Assembly (NCBI GenBank): GCA_944376205.1
Contig: CALWBV010000014.1
Coordinates: 1 to 36,331, forward strand
Origin: an uncultured Christensenellaceae bacterium
GTDB taxonomy: Bacteria > Bacillota > Clostridia > Christensenellales > UBA3700
Length of the DNA stretch: 36,331 bases
Direction: 5' to 3'
Shown here: piece after piece, positions 1-10,895 of the stretch
How positions within the stretch are numbered: the first letter of the stretch is position 1
Layout of the letters: each line of letters starts with the position of its first letter
Notes under the pieces: generated by a model
Told to the model about the DNA's origin: nothing
Seen by the model: only the letters and a program-made list of their open reading frames with translations
Database searches by the model: none
Translations under genes and position numbers: made by a program

Positions 1-4
1 CGAG

Positions 5-40
5 GGAGCGTACTAGGCGTACGTGACCGAGCGCAACTAC
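5..40 (+). repeat. Dispersed fold-back element, copy A (left part may lie outside window)
   Basis: The segment reads GGAGCGTACTAGGCGTACGT followed by GACCGAGCGCAAC. The reverse complement of 17118-17153 aligns with it almost base for base (GGAGCATACTTTGCGTATGT, then GACCGAACGTAAC). The two inner GTAC words can pair as a short hairpin. It lies just upstream of the promoter of the first gene. I do not recognise a named family; it looks like a genome-specific intergenic repeat. Confidence 0.55.
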
Positions 41-89
41 TCGCACAAAATCGCAAATATGTGCCGATATACAAGGGCGCAAAAAGGGG

Positions 90-118
90 TTGTAATTACA
101 AAAAATAGATGCTATAAT
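90..118 (+). promoter_or_regulatory. Promoter of acyltransferase-like gene, leaderless type
   Basis: TTGTAA at 90-95, a 17-bp spacer, and a perfect TATAAT at 113-118. Six bases later comes the ATG at 125, where transcription would be expected to start. No Shine-Dalgarno sequence precedes this ATG, so a leaderless mRNA is inferred. Confidence 0.6.
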
Positions 119-124
119 ATGACC

Positions 125-1429
125 ATGGCCAAATCACTTCAAAAATGGAGCAAACTGGATAATTCGGCAAAGATTTATCCTATGCTCGTAAACAAAAAAA
201 GTCAGAATATATTCAGGTTGAGCGTTACGCTTAAGGAGAAAGTCGACGAACATATATTGCAAGACGCTCTTACCATGACTATGTCACGTTTTCCCGTGTA
301 CAAAGTACGCCTCATGAAAGGCGCTTTTTGGTACTATCTCGACGACAACAATGCCAAAATCAAGGTCTATCCCCAAGACGCTCTTTCTTTCAGAAAGATT
401 ACGGATAAATCGTGCAACGGTTACTGCTTCAGAGTGAGCTATTTCGACACGCAGATCGTATGCGACTTTTTCCATGCCATATGCGACGCAACGGGTGCGG
501 CGGAATTCGTAAAAAGTCTGGTATATACCTATCTCAATCTCTCGGGCAAAGAAGTTTTTTCCGATCAAAAAGTCCTCACGGTAGGTTCGCCCGTAATGCG
601 TGAAGAACTCGAGGACTCTTTTCTTGCCAACTACAAAAAAATACCTATGAAAGACCTCAAGGTCAAGGATATGCAAGGCAAAAACGCATATCATATCAAC
701 GGCATACTCTTTGACAATATAGGCAACGGCATAATCCACATGTACTGCGACGTCAAAGAAGTCCTTGACATATGCCATGCAAAAGGCTGTACGATGACTG
801 AATATTTAGGCGCGCTGTTTATGATGTCGATATACGAAAGTCAGATAAAAAACAAACAGGAAAACGCCGCAAACATACAGCTTTTCGTACCTATAAATCT
901 TCGAAAGATATTCGGCTCGAAGACATTGCGAAACTTCTCTCTTTTCTCACGTATAGGCTGCAATCCTTACGAAGATATGGAGATGGATAAACTCATTAAA
1001 ATCATGCACGACAATCTCAAACACGACATGGACAAGGACGTCCTCAAAGACAAAATTGCCACGACCGTATGGGCGGAAAAATTTTTCCTCGTGAGATTCG
1101 TGCCGCTTTTCGTAAAGAGATTTTTCTTCAACTTCTCAAATTACTTTTTCGGCAAAACAAAAAAGACGGCTACGCTTTCCAACTTCGGCGTACTCGACAT
1201 ACCCGACAGCATGAAAAAACACGTTGACAGCGTGAGTTTTGCCATATCGTCAAATGCAACGACTCCTCTTTCGCTGTCTATCATTTCCTGCAACGGAAAA
1301 CTGTGCATAACCTTTACGAGACGTATCACAGATACGCAGATAGAAAAAACCTTTGCGAGTTATCTCACAAAAGACGGGGTAAATCTTACCGTTACGTCAA
1401 ATTTCTGGGAGGTGGACAATGCGCTGTAA
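125..1429 (+). CDS. Condensation-domain/acyltransferase-like protein (CoA-dependent acyltransferase superfamily)
   Basis: This 434-residue protein resembles the chloramphenicol acetyltransferase/condensation/wax-ester-synthase superfamily, which transfers acyl groups between a thioester and an alcohol or amine. The visible mark is an HxxxD catalytic motif, HAICDATGA, at about H117 and D121, at the usual one-quarter position. No carrier-protein domain is present, so it stands alone and is probably cytosolic. The reading frame is open upstream to base 23, but I chose ATG 125: the -10 box at 113-118 would lie inside a longer gene, and the protein then begins MAKSLQKWSKLDNSAKIYP, plausible for the family. 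The next gene overlaps its last 11 bp, indicating an operon. The substrate cannot be read from the sequence; a glycolipid, antibiotic or alcohol acetyltransferase role would be a guess. Confidence 0.7.
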   Translation: MAKSLQKWSKLDNSAKIYPMLVNKKSQNIFRLSVTLKEKVDEHILQDALTMTMSRFPVYKVRLMKGAFWYYLDDNNAKIKVYPQDALSFRKITDKSCNGYCFRVSYFDTQIVCDFFHAICDATGAAEFVKSLVYTYLNLSGKEVFSDQKVLTVGSPVMREELEDSFLANYKKIPMKDLKVKDMQGKNAYHINGILFDNIGNGIIHMYCDVKEVLDICHAKGCTMTEYLGALFMMSIYESQIKNKQENAANIQLFVPINLRKIFGSKTLRNFSLFSRIGCNPYEDMEMDKLIKIMHDNLKHDMDKDVLKDKIATTVWAEKFFLVRFVPLFVKRFFFNFSNYFFGKTKKTATLSNFGVLDIPDSMKKHVDSVSFAISSNATTPLSLSIISCNGKLCITFTRRITDTQIEKTFASYLTKDGVNLTVTSNFWEVDNAL

Positions 1430-2111
1430 ATATTGCAATATCGAAGTAGGCTGCAAAGCAAAAGTCTGTCCTCTCTGTCACGAAAAACTCGAGAACACCG
1501 ACGAAAACGCAGTTTTGCCCGAAGTATATCCCCGCAAAACGACAAAGAAAAAAGACAGACGCCGCATCTCGGCAAGCAGTCTGTATTTGTCGATTGCCGT
1601 AACCATCTTTGTATTGTGCATACCTATTAATTTGCTTGTTACGCCCGAAGTTTACTGGTTCGGAATAGTCGGTATTTTGGGCGTTTACGGCTTTGTTCTC
1701 GTGCGCAACACCATACTTTCCAACAACAGTATCGGCGTCAAAATATTCTGGCAATGCATATGGGCTTTGATAGTTCTTATCGTCGTCAACGCAATACTTT
1801 CGAGACAAGTACCCGAACTCACGGGAGCCTGGGTATGGGATTACGGTTTGCCCGCAATTTTGCTTGCTTCGACTTTGGTTGTAGGTATCTATACCGCCAT
1901 AGCTTTCAGATTCTGGAACGACGTTATCGTTGACGCAATATGCGTATCTGCGACAGGCTTTATACCCGTCATACTCTACGCATTCAAAGTAGTCACGCAT
2001 CCCGCCATGTCCATTACGTGCGCTTGCGTCTCGTCGGTAGTAATTATCTTCTGCGGAATACTCGGAAGAAGGTCGCTCATCAACGAATTCAAAAAGCGCT
2101 TCCACGTATAA
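1419..2111 (+). CDS. Zinc-ribbon multi-pass membrane protein (DUF6320-like)
   Basis: The 230-residue protein starts MRCKYCNIEVGCKAKVCPLC, a CxxC...CxxC zinc ribbon. A short basic linker follows, then about six hydrophobic segments from residue 50 to 220 (for example LYLSIAVTIFVLCIPINLLV). Its ATG lies inside the end of the acyltransferase gene and is preceded by GGAGGTG, so the two are translationally coupled. From memory, proteins of this build (DUF6320) often sit beside condensation-type acyltransferases in Clostridia; that link is recall, not something the sequence proves. The ribbon probably faces the cytosol. It may be a membrane partner or regulator of the acyltransferase. No catalytic motif is visible. 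Confidence 0.7.
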   Translation: MRCKYCNIEVGCKAKVCPLCHEKLENTDENAVLPEVYPRKTTKKKDRRRISASSLYLSIAVTIFVLCIPINLLVTPEVYWFGIVGILGVYGFVLVRNTILSNNSIGVKIFWQCIWALIVLIVVNAILSRQVPELTGAWVWDYGLPAILLASTLVVGIYTAIAFRFWNDVIVDAICVSATGFIPVILYAFKVVTHPAMSITCACVSSVVIIFCGILGRRSLINEFKKRFHV

Positions 2112-2206
2112 CAGTGTTTTATCTACAATGTGAGTGATATCTTAAAAATTTATATCGTCTTTAGCTCAAAAAAAGGCTGATTGCTTATATAAATTAAAAA
2201 AATATA

Positions 2207-2235
2207 TTGCAAAAAGTCTTAAACTACGTTATAAT
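2207..2235 (+). promoter_or_regulatory. Sigma-A promoter of ROK kinase gene
   Basis: TTGCAA at 2207-2212, a 17-bp spacer and TATAAT at 2230-2235. The start codon at 2297 has its own Shine-Dalgarno (AAGGAG near 2282), so this transcript has a leader of about 55 nt. The 2112-2206 gap before it shows no clear terminator. Confidence 0.65.
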
Positions 2236-2296
2236 GATTGTGGCAAAGAATATAAGCACGTAATTTGCATATTATAGCAACAAGGAGTAATTTTTT

Positions 2297-3250
2297 ATGT
2301 ATTTGATCGGTATTGACGTAGGCGGTATGAGTATTAAGGGAGGACTCGTCGATATGTCGGGTAATATCCTCTACAAAACATCTATCCCCACTACAGAAAA
2401 ATACACCGCTGAATACAGCATCAGCGAAGATATCAAAAAGGTTATCGACCTCGTTCTCGAAGGTGCGAAAACCGACATCAAACAAGTCAAAGGCATCGGT
2501 ATCGGTCAACCCGGTTCGGTAGATTCCAAAAGAGGAATCATCAGATACAGCAACAACATCTCGCTCGAAAGAGTGCCTGTTGCGGACGAACTCCACAAAT
2601 ACTTCGACGTTCCTATATACCTCAACAACGACGCAAACTGCGCAGCTTTGGGCGAGTACGTTTTCGGTGCAGGCAAAGGCTATAAGGATATCGTATTCGT
2701 TACGCTCGGCACAGGCGTAGGTACAGGATTTATCATCGACGGAAAACTCTTTGAAGGCAGAGATTGCGCAGGCGCAGAAGGCGGACATATGGTAATCAAT
2801 ACGTCGGCTGACTCTCCCAGATGCAACTGCGGCAGAAGCGGCTGTTGGGAAGCATACGCATCGGCAACCGCCCTCATAAGACAGACCACTGAAGCTATGC
2901 AAAAACATCCCGATAGCCTTATGCACAAGATTGCAAAAGAAGAAGGAAAAGTTTCCGGAAAAACGGCTTTTGCGGCAGCTAAACAAGGCGACAAGGCAGG
3001 TCAGGAAGTCGTGGATAAATACATAGGATACATAACTTGCGGACTTCTCAATCTCGTCAATATTTTCTGCCCCGACGCAATACTTATCGGCGGCGGAATA
3101 AGCTATGAAAAAGAATACCTTACCGCTCCTATTCAATCGGCTGTCAACGAAAAACGTTTCGGTGCGGCATTCAATCCCTATGTCGAGGTCAAGACCGCAA
3201 GTCTTAAAAACGACGCAGGTATTCTCGGTGCGGCAGCTTTGGTACTCTGA
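2297..3250 (+). CDS. ROK-family sugar kinase, probable glucokinase
   Basis: This 317-residue cytosolic kinase phosphorylates a hexose, most likely glucose to glucose-6-phosphate, with ATP. The N-terminal phosphate-binding loop is DVGG at residues 7-10. GIGQPG is near 68-73 and the catalytic Asp is D112 in LNNDANCAALGE. LGTGVGTGFI near 137 is the second phosphate loop. The ROK zinc site is present as H164 in GAEGGHMVI and CNCGRSGCWE at 176-185. Length is typical for ROK glucokinases (about 315). It has its own promoter and is followed after 9 bp by a small membrane-protein gene preceded by a strong Shine-Dalgarno. A fructokinase or N-acetylmannosamine kinase cannot be excluded, since ROK specificity is hard to read from motifs. 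Confidence 0.85.
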   Translation: MYLIGIDVGGMSIKGGLVDMSGNILYKTSIPTTEKYTAEYSISEDIKKVIDLVLEGAKTDIKQVKGIGIGQPGSVDSKRGIIRYSNNISLERVPVADELHKYFDVPIYLNNDANCAALGEYVFGAGKGYKDIVFVTLGTGVGTGFIIDGKLFEGRDCAGAEGGHMVINTSADSPRCNCGRSGCWEAYASATALIRQTTEAMQKHPDSLMHKIAKEEGKVSGKTAFAAAKQGDKAGQEVVDKYIGYITCGLLNLVNIFCPDAILIGGGISYEKEYLTAPIQSAVNEKRFGAAFNPYVEVKTASLKNDAGILGAAALVL

Positions 3251-3259
3251 GGAGGATTT

Positions 3260-3601
3260 ATGAAAAACAGTTTTGATTTGCTCAACGACTTTGAAGAAAA
3301 TTTCAGCTACGGACTTCTTCCCGCCAGCGAAGAAGAAGCAAAACTCTGTGAAGAAAAAGAAAAGACCATAGGAGCTATCCCCGAAGGCTTTGTCAAAGCG
3401 TCGGACAAGTCAGACAATAAATATTACAAACTCGTTCCTCTCGACCAGGAAGAAGTATTTTTCAAGATAAAGGCTCAAAAACTCCGCCGTCTTAAAAACA
3501 TCGACCGCCAAACACGCACGAGCATGATACTCCACAGCATTTCGCTCGGTTTCACGGTACTCATTGCGGCTATGCTGTTTGCAGCGCTTTTTCTCTTGTG
3601 A
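3260..3601 (+). CDS. Small single-pass membrane protein of unknown function
   Basis: The 113-residue protein has a charged, acidic N-terminal two-thirds and one C-terminal hydrophobic segment (residues about 92-113, ISLGFTVLIAAMLFAALFLL), so it is probably tail-anchored with the bulk in the cytosol. A strong GAGGAGG site precedes the ATG, and it starts 9 bp after the ROK kinase stop, so the two are co-transcribed. A clear terminator follows. I do not recognise a family. Its only contextual clue is the kinase upstream. Confidence 0.65.
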   Translation: MKNSFDLLNDFEENFSYGLLPASEEEAKLCEEKEKTIGAIPEGFVKASDKSDNKYYKLVPLDQEEVFFKIKAQKLRRLKNIDRQTRTSMILHSISLGFTVLIAAMLFAALFLL

Positions 3602-3630
3602 TTTTCACCGCATAAAATACGACTAAATCA

Positions 3631-3655
3631 AACCGCTTTTTCAAGCGGTTTTTTT
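3631..3655 (+). terminator. Intrinsic terminator after the ROK kinase operon
   Basis: Perfect stem AACCGCTT / AAGCGGTT (3631-3638 and 3643-3650) with a 4-base loop followed by a T-run. Confidence 0.9.
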
Positions 3656-3813
3656 ATTTCCTGCTTCATTGATAAAATAACGCAAAAGCGATTATCGAAG
3701 TCAATTGTGTCGTCGTAACGACATCAAGAAAACGTCGTAAAAATAATTTGCAAATCAAAACTAACGCATTCAATTTTTACACATTTACAGCAATTTAAGA
3801 GAATATCAGCATC

Positions 3814-3842
3814 TTGAATAAAGCGTGTCGATATGTTATAAT
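3814..3842 (+). promoter_or_regulatory. Sigma-A promoter of phosphoesterase gene
   Basis: TTGAAT at 3814-3819, 17-bp spacer, TATAAT at 3837-3842. The predicted transcript start near 3849 lies downstream of the most upstream in-frame ATG (3825), so translation must start at 3870. Confidence 0.7.
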
Positions 3843-3869
3843 ATTTATAATTTCGGTGAGAGGGAAAAT

Positions 3870-5423
3870 ATGAATACAAACAAATTCGTCGCATTTATTA
3901 CACACAAAATAACCCTGATTATAGTATCGTTGATATCTGCTTTTACTTCGTTTTTCTTTTATTCGTGCAGAGCCAATTATGTATTTTTAGACTATACGGT
4001 TTTCAACGGCATATCGTATCTGTTGTTGAGTCTGATGATAATCAATACGCTTTTGCTTCTTTTCCTATATATCGCAGAAGCTTACGGTTTGAAGCTAAAG
4101 GAACGATACTTCAGTGAAACCAAGACGTTTGCGGCTTTATCGATCATAGGATTTGAGCTTTGCATCGTATTTGCCATAGGTGTAATGGTAAATATGATAG
4201 TCGCAGGCGAAGAAACTTTTCCCGTTATCATGAAAATGGCGGCAAAAAACTTCCCTGCATTTGCGGCAATCGCCACGATAGTATTCTTTATCTCGGTATT
4301 TCCCTCCCTCAAAAACAAAACTCTAAAAATTGTGACTGTAGCATCTACCGCTATATGTTTGTTTATTGTTTCACTCTGGGTGCTTGCTCCCGTATGCAAT
4401 TATAAGATCACTTCCGCTCCCCTAGTAATCGACAGCGGCGAAGACTATTATTCAGTCGTATTCGCCACAAACGACGAAGGCACGGGATATGTGGAGTACG
4501 AATACGAAGGCGAAACCGTAAGACTCTACGACGAAGCTATGGGAAGAATTAAGGGCGACAGTAAAATACATACGGTAAAAGTCCCTAAACAACAACTCGA
4601 CGGCAATACCTACCGCATAGGCTCAAAAAGGGTCGTCGAAGCATACAGCTACGGAAGCTATACGGGAAAAGAAGCAATATCGGGCGAATATACTTTCAAT
4701 GCCCCCGAAGGCGAAACTCAACAGTGGTTGACCGTATCCGACTGGCATACCCGTCTTGACAAGGCATACGACGCATTGTCTTATGCAGGAGATTACGACG
4801 GCGTGATTTTGCTGGGAGACAGCGCACCCGGACTTATGTTTGAAGACGAAATAAAAGATTACATTGTGGAATTCGGCGGCAATATATGCAAAGGCAGCGT
4901 ACCCGTTGTGTTCATAAGAGGCAATCACGAGACAAGAGGCGAATACGCAGCCAAACTCCCCGATTATCTGGGTATGGAAAGTTTTTATTATACTACTTCA
5001 TACGGAAATTTCGATTTTATCGTGCTTGACAGCGGCGAAGACAAAGTCGACTCTCACCCCGAATACGGCGGTATGGTCAATTACGCAGAGTACAGAAAAA
5101 ACATGACAGAGTGGCTGGAAACGCTTACCCCTTCGGATAATATACCGATAGTATTCTCTCACTCCAACGAAATCTGCATCGAAGAAGACTTAAGAAACCG
5201 TGCTTTTGCTTCACTTAAAAATCTCGGCGCAAAATATATCGTGAGCGGACATACGCACACTAACGAATTTTTTGAATACAACGGCTTGAGCGTCTATCTC
5301 GACGGCGGACATAAAAACGGCGTTTTCATAGCAAGCAAAATCACACTTTCTGCTGACGGCATTCTTTTCCAAGCATGGAACAACGAGGGACAGAAAGTCT
5401 TCGACAATACTTACAAATTCTGA
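3870..5423 (+). CDS. Membrane-anchored calcineurin-like metallophosphoesterase
   Basis: This 517-residue protein has about four N-terminal hydrophobic segments (residues 10-175), then a linker domain and a C-terminal metallophosphoesterase domain. The metal-binding motifs appear in order: DWH at 291-293, GDS with D317, GNHE with N352-H353, a lone His in VFSHSNE, and GHTH at 461-463. Such enzymes use a di-metal centre to cleave phosphoesters; the substrate (nucleotide, lipid or protein phosphate) is not evident. The catalytic domain follows the last membrane segment and could face either side. I chose ATG 3870, preceded by GAGAGGG and downstream of the predicted transcription start. The gene is monocistronic, with its own promoter and terminator. 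Confidence 0.8.
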   Translation: MNTNKFVAFITHKITLIIVSLISAFTSFFFYSCRANYVFLDYTVFNGISYLLLSLMIINTLLLLFLYIAEAYGLKLKERYFSETKTFAALSIIGFELCIVFAIGVMVNMIVAGEETFPVIMKMAAKNFPAFAAIATIVFFISVFPSLKNKTLKIVTVASTAICLFIVSLWVLAPVCNYKITSAPLVIDSGEDYYSVVFATNDEGTGYVEYEYEGETVRLYDEAMGRIKGDSKIHTVKVPKQQLDGNTYRIGSKRVVEAYSYGSYTGKEAISGEYTFNAPEGETQQWLTVSDWHTRLDKAYDALSYAGDYDGVILLGDSAPGLMFEDEIKDYIVEFGGNICKGSVPVVFIRGNHETRGEYAAKLPDYLGMESFYYTTSYGNFDFIVLDSGEDKVDSHPEYGGMVNYAEYRKNMTEWLETLTPSDNIPIVFSHSNEICIEEDLRNRAFASLKNLGAKYIVSGHTHTNEFFEYNGLSVYLDGGHKNGVFIASKITLSADGILFQAWNNEGQKVFDNTYKF

Positions 5424-5445
5424 TTTTAACGATAATGACACAATA

Positions 5446-5488
5446 AAGAGCGACTCGGGAAAACCCGAGCCGCTTTGATTTTTATATC
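5446..5488 (+). terminator. Intrinsic terminator, bidirectional
   Basis: Stem CTCGGG-AAAA-CCCGAG extended by GCG/CGC and AAAG/CTTT with single-base bulges, then a T-run. It serves the phosphoesterase gene and probably the convergent xre gene. Confidence 0.8.
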
Positions 5489-5705
5489 AGTAATTAGACA
5501 ACCCCAACAAATAATCTGCCGATACCTCAAACACTACTGCCAACTTCTTCAAATTATCGTATCCGGGTTTTGCCTTTCCTTTTAACCACTCACTTATCTG
5601 ACTTTGTTTAATCCCCATAAGTTTGGCTAATTGACTTTGATTCAAATTTTTCTCTTTCATAAGTATTTTTAATACTTCCGAAAAATATCCTGCGTCCGTA
5701 TTCAT
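5487..5705 (-). CDS. XRE-family helix-turn-helix repressor
   Basis: A 72-residue single-domain DNA-binding protein, beginning MNTDAGYFSEVLKILMKEK. The Cro/C1-type HTH runs over most of it: LNQSQLAKLMGIKQSQISEW is the helix-turn-helix core, and VSADYLLGLSNY is the usual C-terminal end. The frame is open to 5735, but I chose 5705 because a TATAAT (minus strand, 5712-5717) lies just upstream and would be inside a longer gene. There is no Shine-Dalgarno, so the mRNA is probably leaderless. It is divergent from a small membrane-protein gene, and two identical palindromes lie between them, the likely operators. It is predicted to repress itself and its neighbour. Confidence 0.8.
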   Translation of the reverse strand: MNTDAGYFSEVLKILMKEKNLNQSQLAKLMGIKQSQISEWLKGKAKPGYDNLKKLAVVFEVSADYLLGLSNY

Positions 5706-5744
5706 ACACAAATTATATAATAATAAAATCTGCAATTGGAAAAA

Positions 5745-5760
5745 TATAGAATTTTCTATA
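5745..5760. promoter_or_regulatory. Operator 1 for XRE repressor
   Basis: TATAGAA-TT-TTCTATA, a perfect inverted repeat with 7-bp arms. An identical copy lies at 5773-5788, 28 bp away start to start. This one lies upstream of the xre -10 box, in or near the -35 region on that side. Confidence 0.7.
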
Positions 5761-5766
5761 ATTTAG

Positions 5767-5795
5767 TTGACTTATAGAATTTTCTATAATACAAT
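5767..5795 (+). promoter_or_regulatory. Promoter of small membrane zinc-ribbon gene with embedded operator 2
   Basis: TTGACT at 5767-5772 and TACAAT at 5790-5795 are 17 bp apart. The second copy of the TATAGAA-TT-TTCTATA palindrome (5773-5788) fills that spacer exactly, so a bound repressor would block RNA polymerase. Confidence 0.75.
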
Positions 5796-5823
5796 ATAAG
5801 TATCAATTATTTAGGAGGTTTTT

Positions 5824-6186
5824 ATGCGTAAATTATTAATTGCAGCTACAATAATATGTGTTGTTGTAGCATTAGTTCTTTTGCTCACAACATTTATCGT
5901 ATGGACGGTTATGGAGTCAGCTTCGGCATTGTATATTTTAATAGCAGCTATCGTATTTGCCGTCATTCCTTATTTTACGGGAAGAAAAATCAAATATTAT
6001 TGCAGTAAATGCGGTGCTCAATTAAAACGCAGCGGAAATTATAGCCATACAGGCGAATTCAAAACTGACGAAACAGAACATTCTACTATCGTTTCTGAAT
6101 ACATAAATTATGAATACGTATGTCCGCATTGCGGTAATAAAGCAACAATTCGAGAAAAAACAAAAATCGCTTCTAACAGTTATTAA
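5824..6186 (+). CDS. Small membrane protein with C-terminal zinc ribbon
   Basis: The 120-residue protein begins with two hydrophobic segments (residues 5-27 and 34-52). A cytosolic-looking domain follows with two CxxC pairs, CSKC near residue 60 and CPHC near 101, which should bind one zinc. A very strong AGGAGG Shine-Dalgarno precedes the ATG. It is transcribed divergently from the xre repressor, with an operator inside its promoter, so it is the repressor's obvious target. I do not recognise the family. The arrangement resembles small regulator/target pairs, but nothing shows toxin or immunity activity. Confidence 0.7.
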   Translation: MRKLLIAATIICVVVALVLLLTTFIVWTVMESASALYILIAAIVFAVIPYFTGRKIKYYCSKCGAQLKRSGNYSHTGEFKTDETEHSTIVSEYINYEYVCPHCGNKATIREKTKIASNSY

Positions 6187-6230
6187 AAATATCTGAATAT
6201 CAAATTACATTATGTAACTATTTTCAATTT

Positions 6231-6270
6231 ATAAAATACCGCCCCGTTAAGAGGCGGTATTTTATTTTTG
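6231..6270. terminator. Intrinsic terminator between convergent genes
   Basis: Inverted repeat ATAAAATACCGCC / GGCGGTATTTTAT (6231-6243 and 6252-6264) with A- and T-runs on both sides, so it can stop transcription from the left gene and from gyrA. Confidence 0.85.
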
Positions 6271-6297
6271 ATAATCGGTCAGACAAATTCGAAAGAA

Positions 6298-8856
6298 TTA
6301 TTCCTGAGGCTGATTTTCGCCTTGTGCGGCGCTGTTTGCTCCGTCTTCGGCTACTGCTGTGCTTTCTGCGTTTTTTTCGCCTTCTGCGACTTCTTCTTCA
6401 TCCTGATGAGGTACTACCGTAAAGGCTACGACTTTTGCGTTTTCGTCCTTCATCTTCATGACTCTTACGCCCTGCGTATTTCTGCCTATCTTGGAGATTT
6501 CGCTCGCACGTACTCTTATTATGATACCGTTGTCGGCAATGATCATAATATCGTCGGTTTCGGGATTGACGAGTTTGAGGTTGACGACGTTACCCGTCTT
6601 GTCGTTGAGTACGCCGACTTTGATACCGCTGCCCGCTCTGCCTTGTACTCTGTACTCATCGAGGTCGGTACGCTTGCCGTAACCGTTTTCGGTGATGGTA
6701 AGTACTTCGCAATCGTCTTTGACTACGGTCATATCGACGACGACTTCGCCCTTGTCGAGTTTAATGGACTTAACACCCATACTCGTACGGCCTGTTGCAC
6801 GAACGTCCTGCTCGTTGAATCTTATACACTTACCGCCGCTCGACGCCATGATAATCTGTTCGTCGCCGTTTGTGATGTGTACGCTGATAAGTTCGTCATC
6901 CTCGCTGGCAAAGGTAATAGCCTTTTTACCGTTGGTCTGGATACGTACGAATTCGTCGAGAGAAGTCTTCTTGATGAGACCTTGCTTGGTAGCCATCATG
7001 AGATAGCCCGTGCTTTCCTTGGGTACGGGAACGTATGCGTTGATAACTTCGCCGGGATCAAGATTGAGAAGGTTGATAATCGCTCTGCCCTTGGAGTTTT
7101 TGCTTGCCTCGGGTACCTGATAAGCCTTGCATCTGTAAACCTTACCGAAGTTGGAGAAGAAGAGAATGAAGTTGTGGGTAGAAGTTGCGATAACGTTTTC
7201 CACAAAGTCTTCTTCCTTGGTCTTGTGTGCGGTAACTCCTACGCCGCCTCTGCGCTGCGTTCTGTACTCGTCAACGGGCATACGTTTGATATATCCGTCG
7301 TGAGTAATGGAAAGTACGACGTCTTCTTCTTCGATAAGATCTTCGATATCGAGGTCGCTGTAATCGTATGTGATTTCCGAACGACGGGGATCGTTGTATT
7401 TAGCCTTGATTTCGAGAAGTTCGTCCTTGATGATCGTGATAACTCTCTGGGGATTTGCGAGTATGTCCTTGAGATCTGCGATTTCCTTTTCGAGGTCGGC
7501 AAGGTCGTTCTGGATCTTTTCAACTTCCAAAGCCGTGAGTCTTTGCAATCTCATTTCGAGAATAGCGATAGCCTGCTTTTCGCTGAGTTCGAATTTGGAT
7601 GTAAGGTTTTCGATAGCGACTGCTCTGTCGGACGACTTTTTGATGGTTTCGATAACTTCGTCGATATTCGTCAAAGCTTTTACGAGACCGAGCAAAATGT
7701 GTTCTTTCTCGAGATCCTTGTCGAGATCGAATTGAGTACGTCTTACGATTACCGACTTCTGGTGTTTGATATATTCTTCGAGAATCTGCTTGAGGTTGAT
7801 TATCTTGGGAGTACCGTCAACGAGCGCAAGCATAATCATGGAATGAGAAATCTGCAGCTGCGTATGCTTATAAAGCGTATTGAGCACAACCTGCGCATTT
7901 GCGTCTTTCTTGACGTCTACGACGATTCGCATACCGTCCTTGTCGCTTTGTTCGTGTATGTCGGAAATACCCTCTATTCTCTTTTGTTTGACGAGATCTG
8001 CCATGCTCTCGATGAGCTTTGCCTTGTTGACCTGATAAGGGATCTCGGTAATGATTATTCTCGACTTGCCGTTGTGATTTTCTTCGATCTCTGCTCTGGC
8101 ACGTATAATGCAGTTGCCTTTACCCGTGCGGTAAGCGTTTTTGATACCCGAGCTACCGAGAATGTAAGCTCCCGTAGGATAGTCGGGCGCAGGTATGTAT
8201 TTCATAAGATCGTCGATGTCGATATCGGGATTGTCGAGAAGCGCAACGGTACCGTCGATTACTTCGCCGAGGTTGTGAGGAGGAATGGAAGTCGCCATAC
8301 CTACCGCAATACCGTCAGAACCGTTGACGAGCAAGTTGGGGTATCTCGAAGGAAGTACGACAGGCTGTTCTCTCGTGTCGTCGAAGTTGGGATAAAAGTC
8401 TACCGTCTTCTTGTCGATATCTCTTATCATTTCGGCTGCTATTTTGCTGAGTCTTGCCTCGGTGTATCTGTATGCCGCTGCGGGGTCGCCGTCCACGCTA
8501 CCGAAGTTACCGTGACCGTCTACGAGCGTACATCTTATGGAGAAGTCCTGTGCAAGTCTTACCAAAGCGTCATAAACCGAACTGTCGCCGTGAGGATGGT
8601 ATTTACCGAGCACGTCACCGACGATGAGCGCACACTTACGGTAGGGCTTGTCCGCCGTAAGACCGAGTTCGTTCATATCGAAAAGTATTCTTCTGTGCAC
8701 GGGCTTGAGACCGTCTCTTACGTCAGGGATAGCACGGGATACGTTTACCGCCATTGCGTATGCGATAAACGAAGTTTTCATTTCGTTTTCGGCGTCTACG
8801 TTGATGACGTTTGTCTTTTCGAGCATTTCAAAAATATTATCTTTCTTTTCTTCCAT
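6298..8856 (-). CDS. gyrA: DNA gyrase subunit A
   Basis: This 852-residue subunit is the breakage-reunion half of DNA gyrase (GyrA2GyrB2), which introduces negative supercoils using ATP. The catalytic tyrosine is Y131 in the RYTEAR motif. The winged-helix and tower region runs to about 490, and a long coiled-coil lies near 440-480. The GyrA box QRRGGVG at 534-540 identifies gyrase rather than topoisomerase IV ParC. The C-terminal beta-pinwheel ends near 815, and an acidic tail of about 35 residues follows. AGAGGTG precedes the ATG. The gene starts 10 bp after gyrB ends, so gyrB-gyrA form one operon. Confidence 0.97.
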   Translation of the reverse strand: MEEKKDNIFEMLEKTNVINVDAENEMKTSFIAYAMAVNVSRAIPDVRDGLKPVHRRILFDMNELGLTADKPYRKCALIVGDVLGKYHPHGDSSVYDALVRLAQDFSIRCTLVDGHGNFGSVDGDPAAAYRYTEARLSKIAAEMIRDIDKKTVDFYPNFDDTREQPVVLPSRYPNLLVNGSDGIAVGMATSIPPHNLGEVIDGTVALLDNPDIDIDDLMKYIPAPDYPTGAYILGSSGIKNAYRTGKGNCIIRARAEIEENHNGKSRIIITEIPYQVNKAKLIESMADLVKQKRIEGISDIHEQSDKDGMRIVVDVKKDANAQVVLNTLYKHTQLQISHSMIMLALVDGTPKIINLKQILEEYIKHQKSVIVRRTQFDLDKDLEKEHILLGLVKALTNIDEVIETIKKSSDRAVAIENLTSKFELSEKQAIAILEMRLQRLTALEVEKIQNDLADLEKEIADLKDILANPQRVITIIKDELLEIKAKYNDPRRSEITYDYSDLDIEDLIEEEDVVLSITHDGYIKRMPVDEYRTQRRGGVGVTAHKTKEEDFVENVIATSTHNFILFFSNFGKVYRCKAYQVPEASKNSKGRAIINLLNLDPGEVINAYVPVPKESTGYLMMATKQGLIKKTSLDEFVRIQTNGKKAITFASEDDELISVHITNGDEQIIMASSGGKCIRFNEQDVRATGRTSMGVKSIKLDKGEVVVDMTVVKDDCEVLTITENGYGKRTDLDEYRVQGRAGSGIKVGVLNDKTGNVVNLKLVNPETDDIMIIADNGIIIRVRASEISKIGRNTQGVRVMKMKDENAKVVAFTVVPHQDEEEVAEGEKNAESTAVAEDGANSAAQGENQPQE

Positions 8857-8866
8857 ATTTCACCTC

Positions 8867-10864
<1,998 letters not shown>

Positions 10865-10866
10865 TT

Positions 10867-10895
10867 ATTATATCATAGAAAAAACTTAATCTCAA
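10867..10895 (-). promoter_or_regulatory. Sigma-A promoter of gyrB-gyrA
   Basis: On the minus strand TTGAGA (10890-10895), a 17-bp spacer and TATAAT (10867-10872). Confidence 0.75.

Noticed and set aside
23..124. 34-codon upstream extension of the first gene
   Set aside because: It would include the fold-back element and the promoter; the protein family start fits ATG 125.
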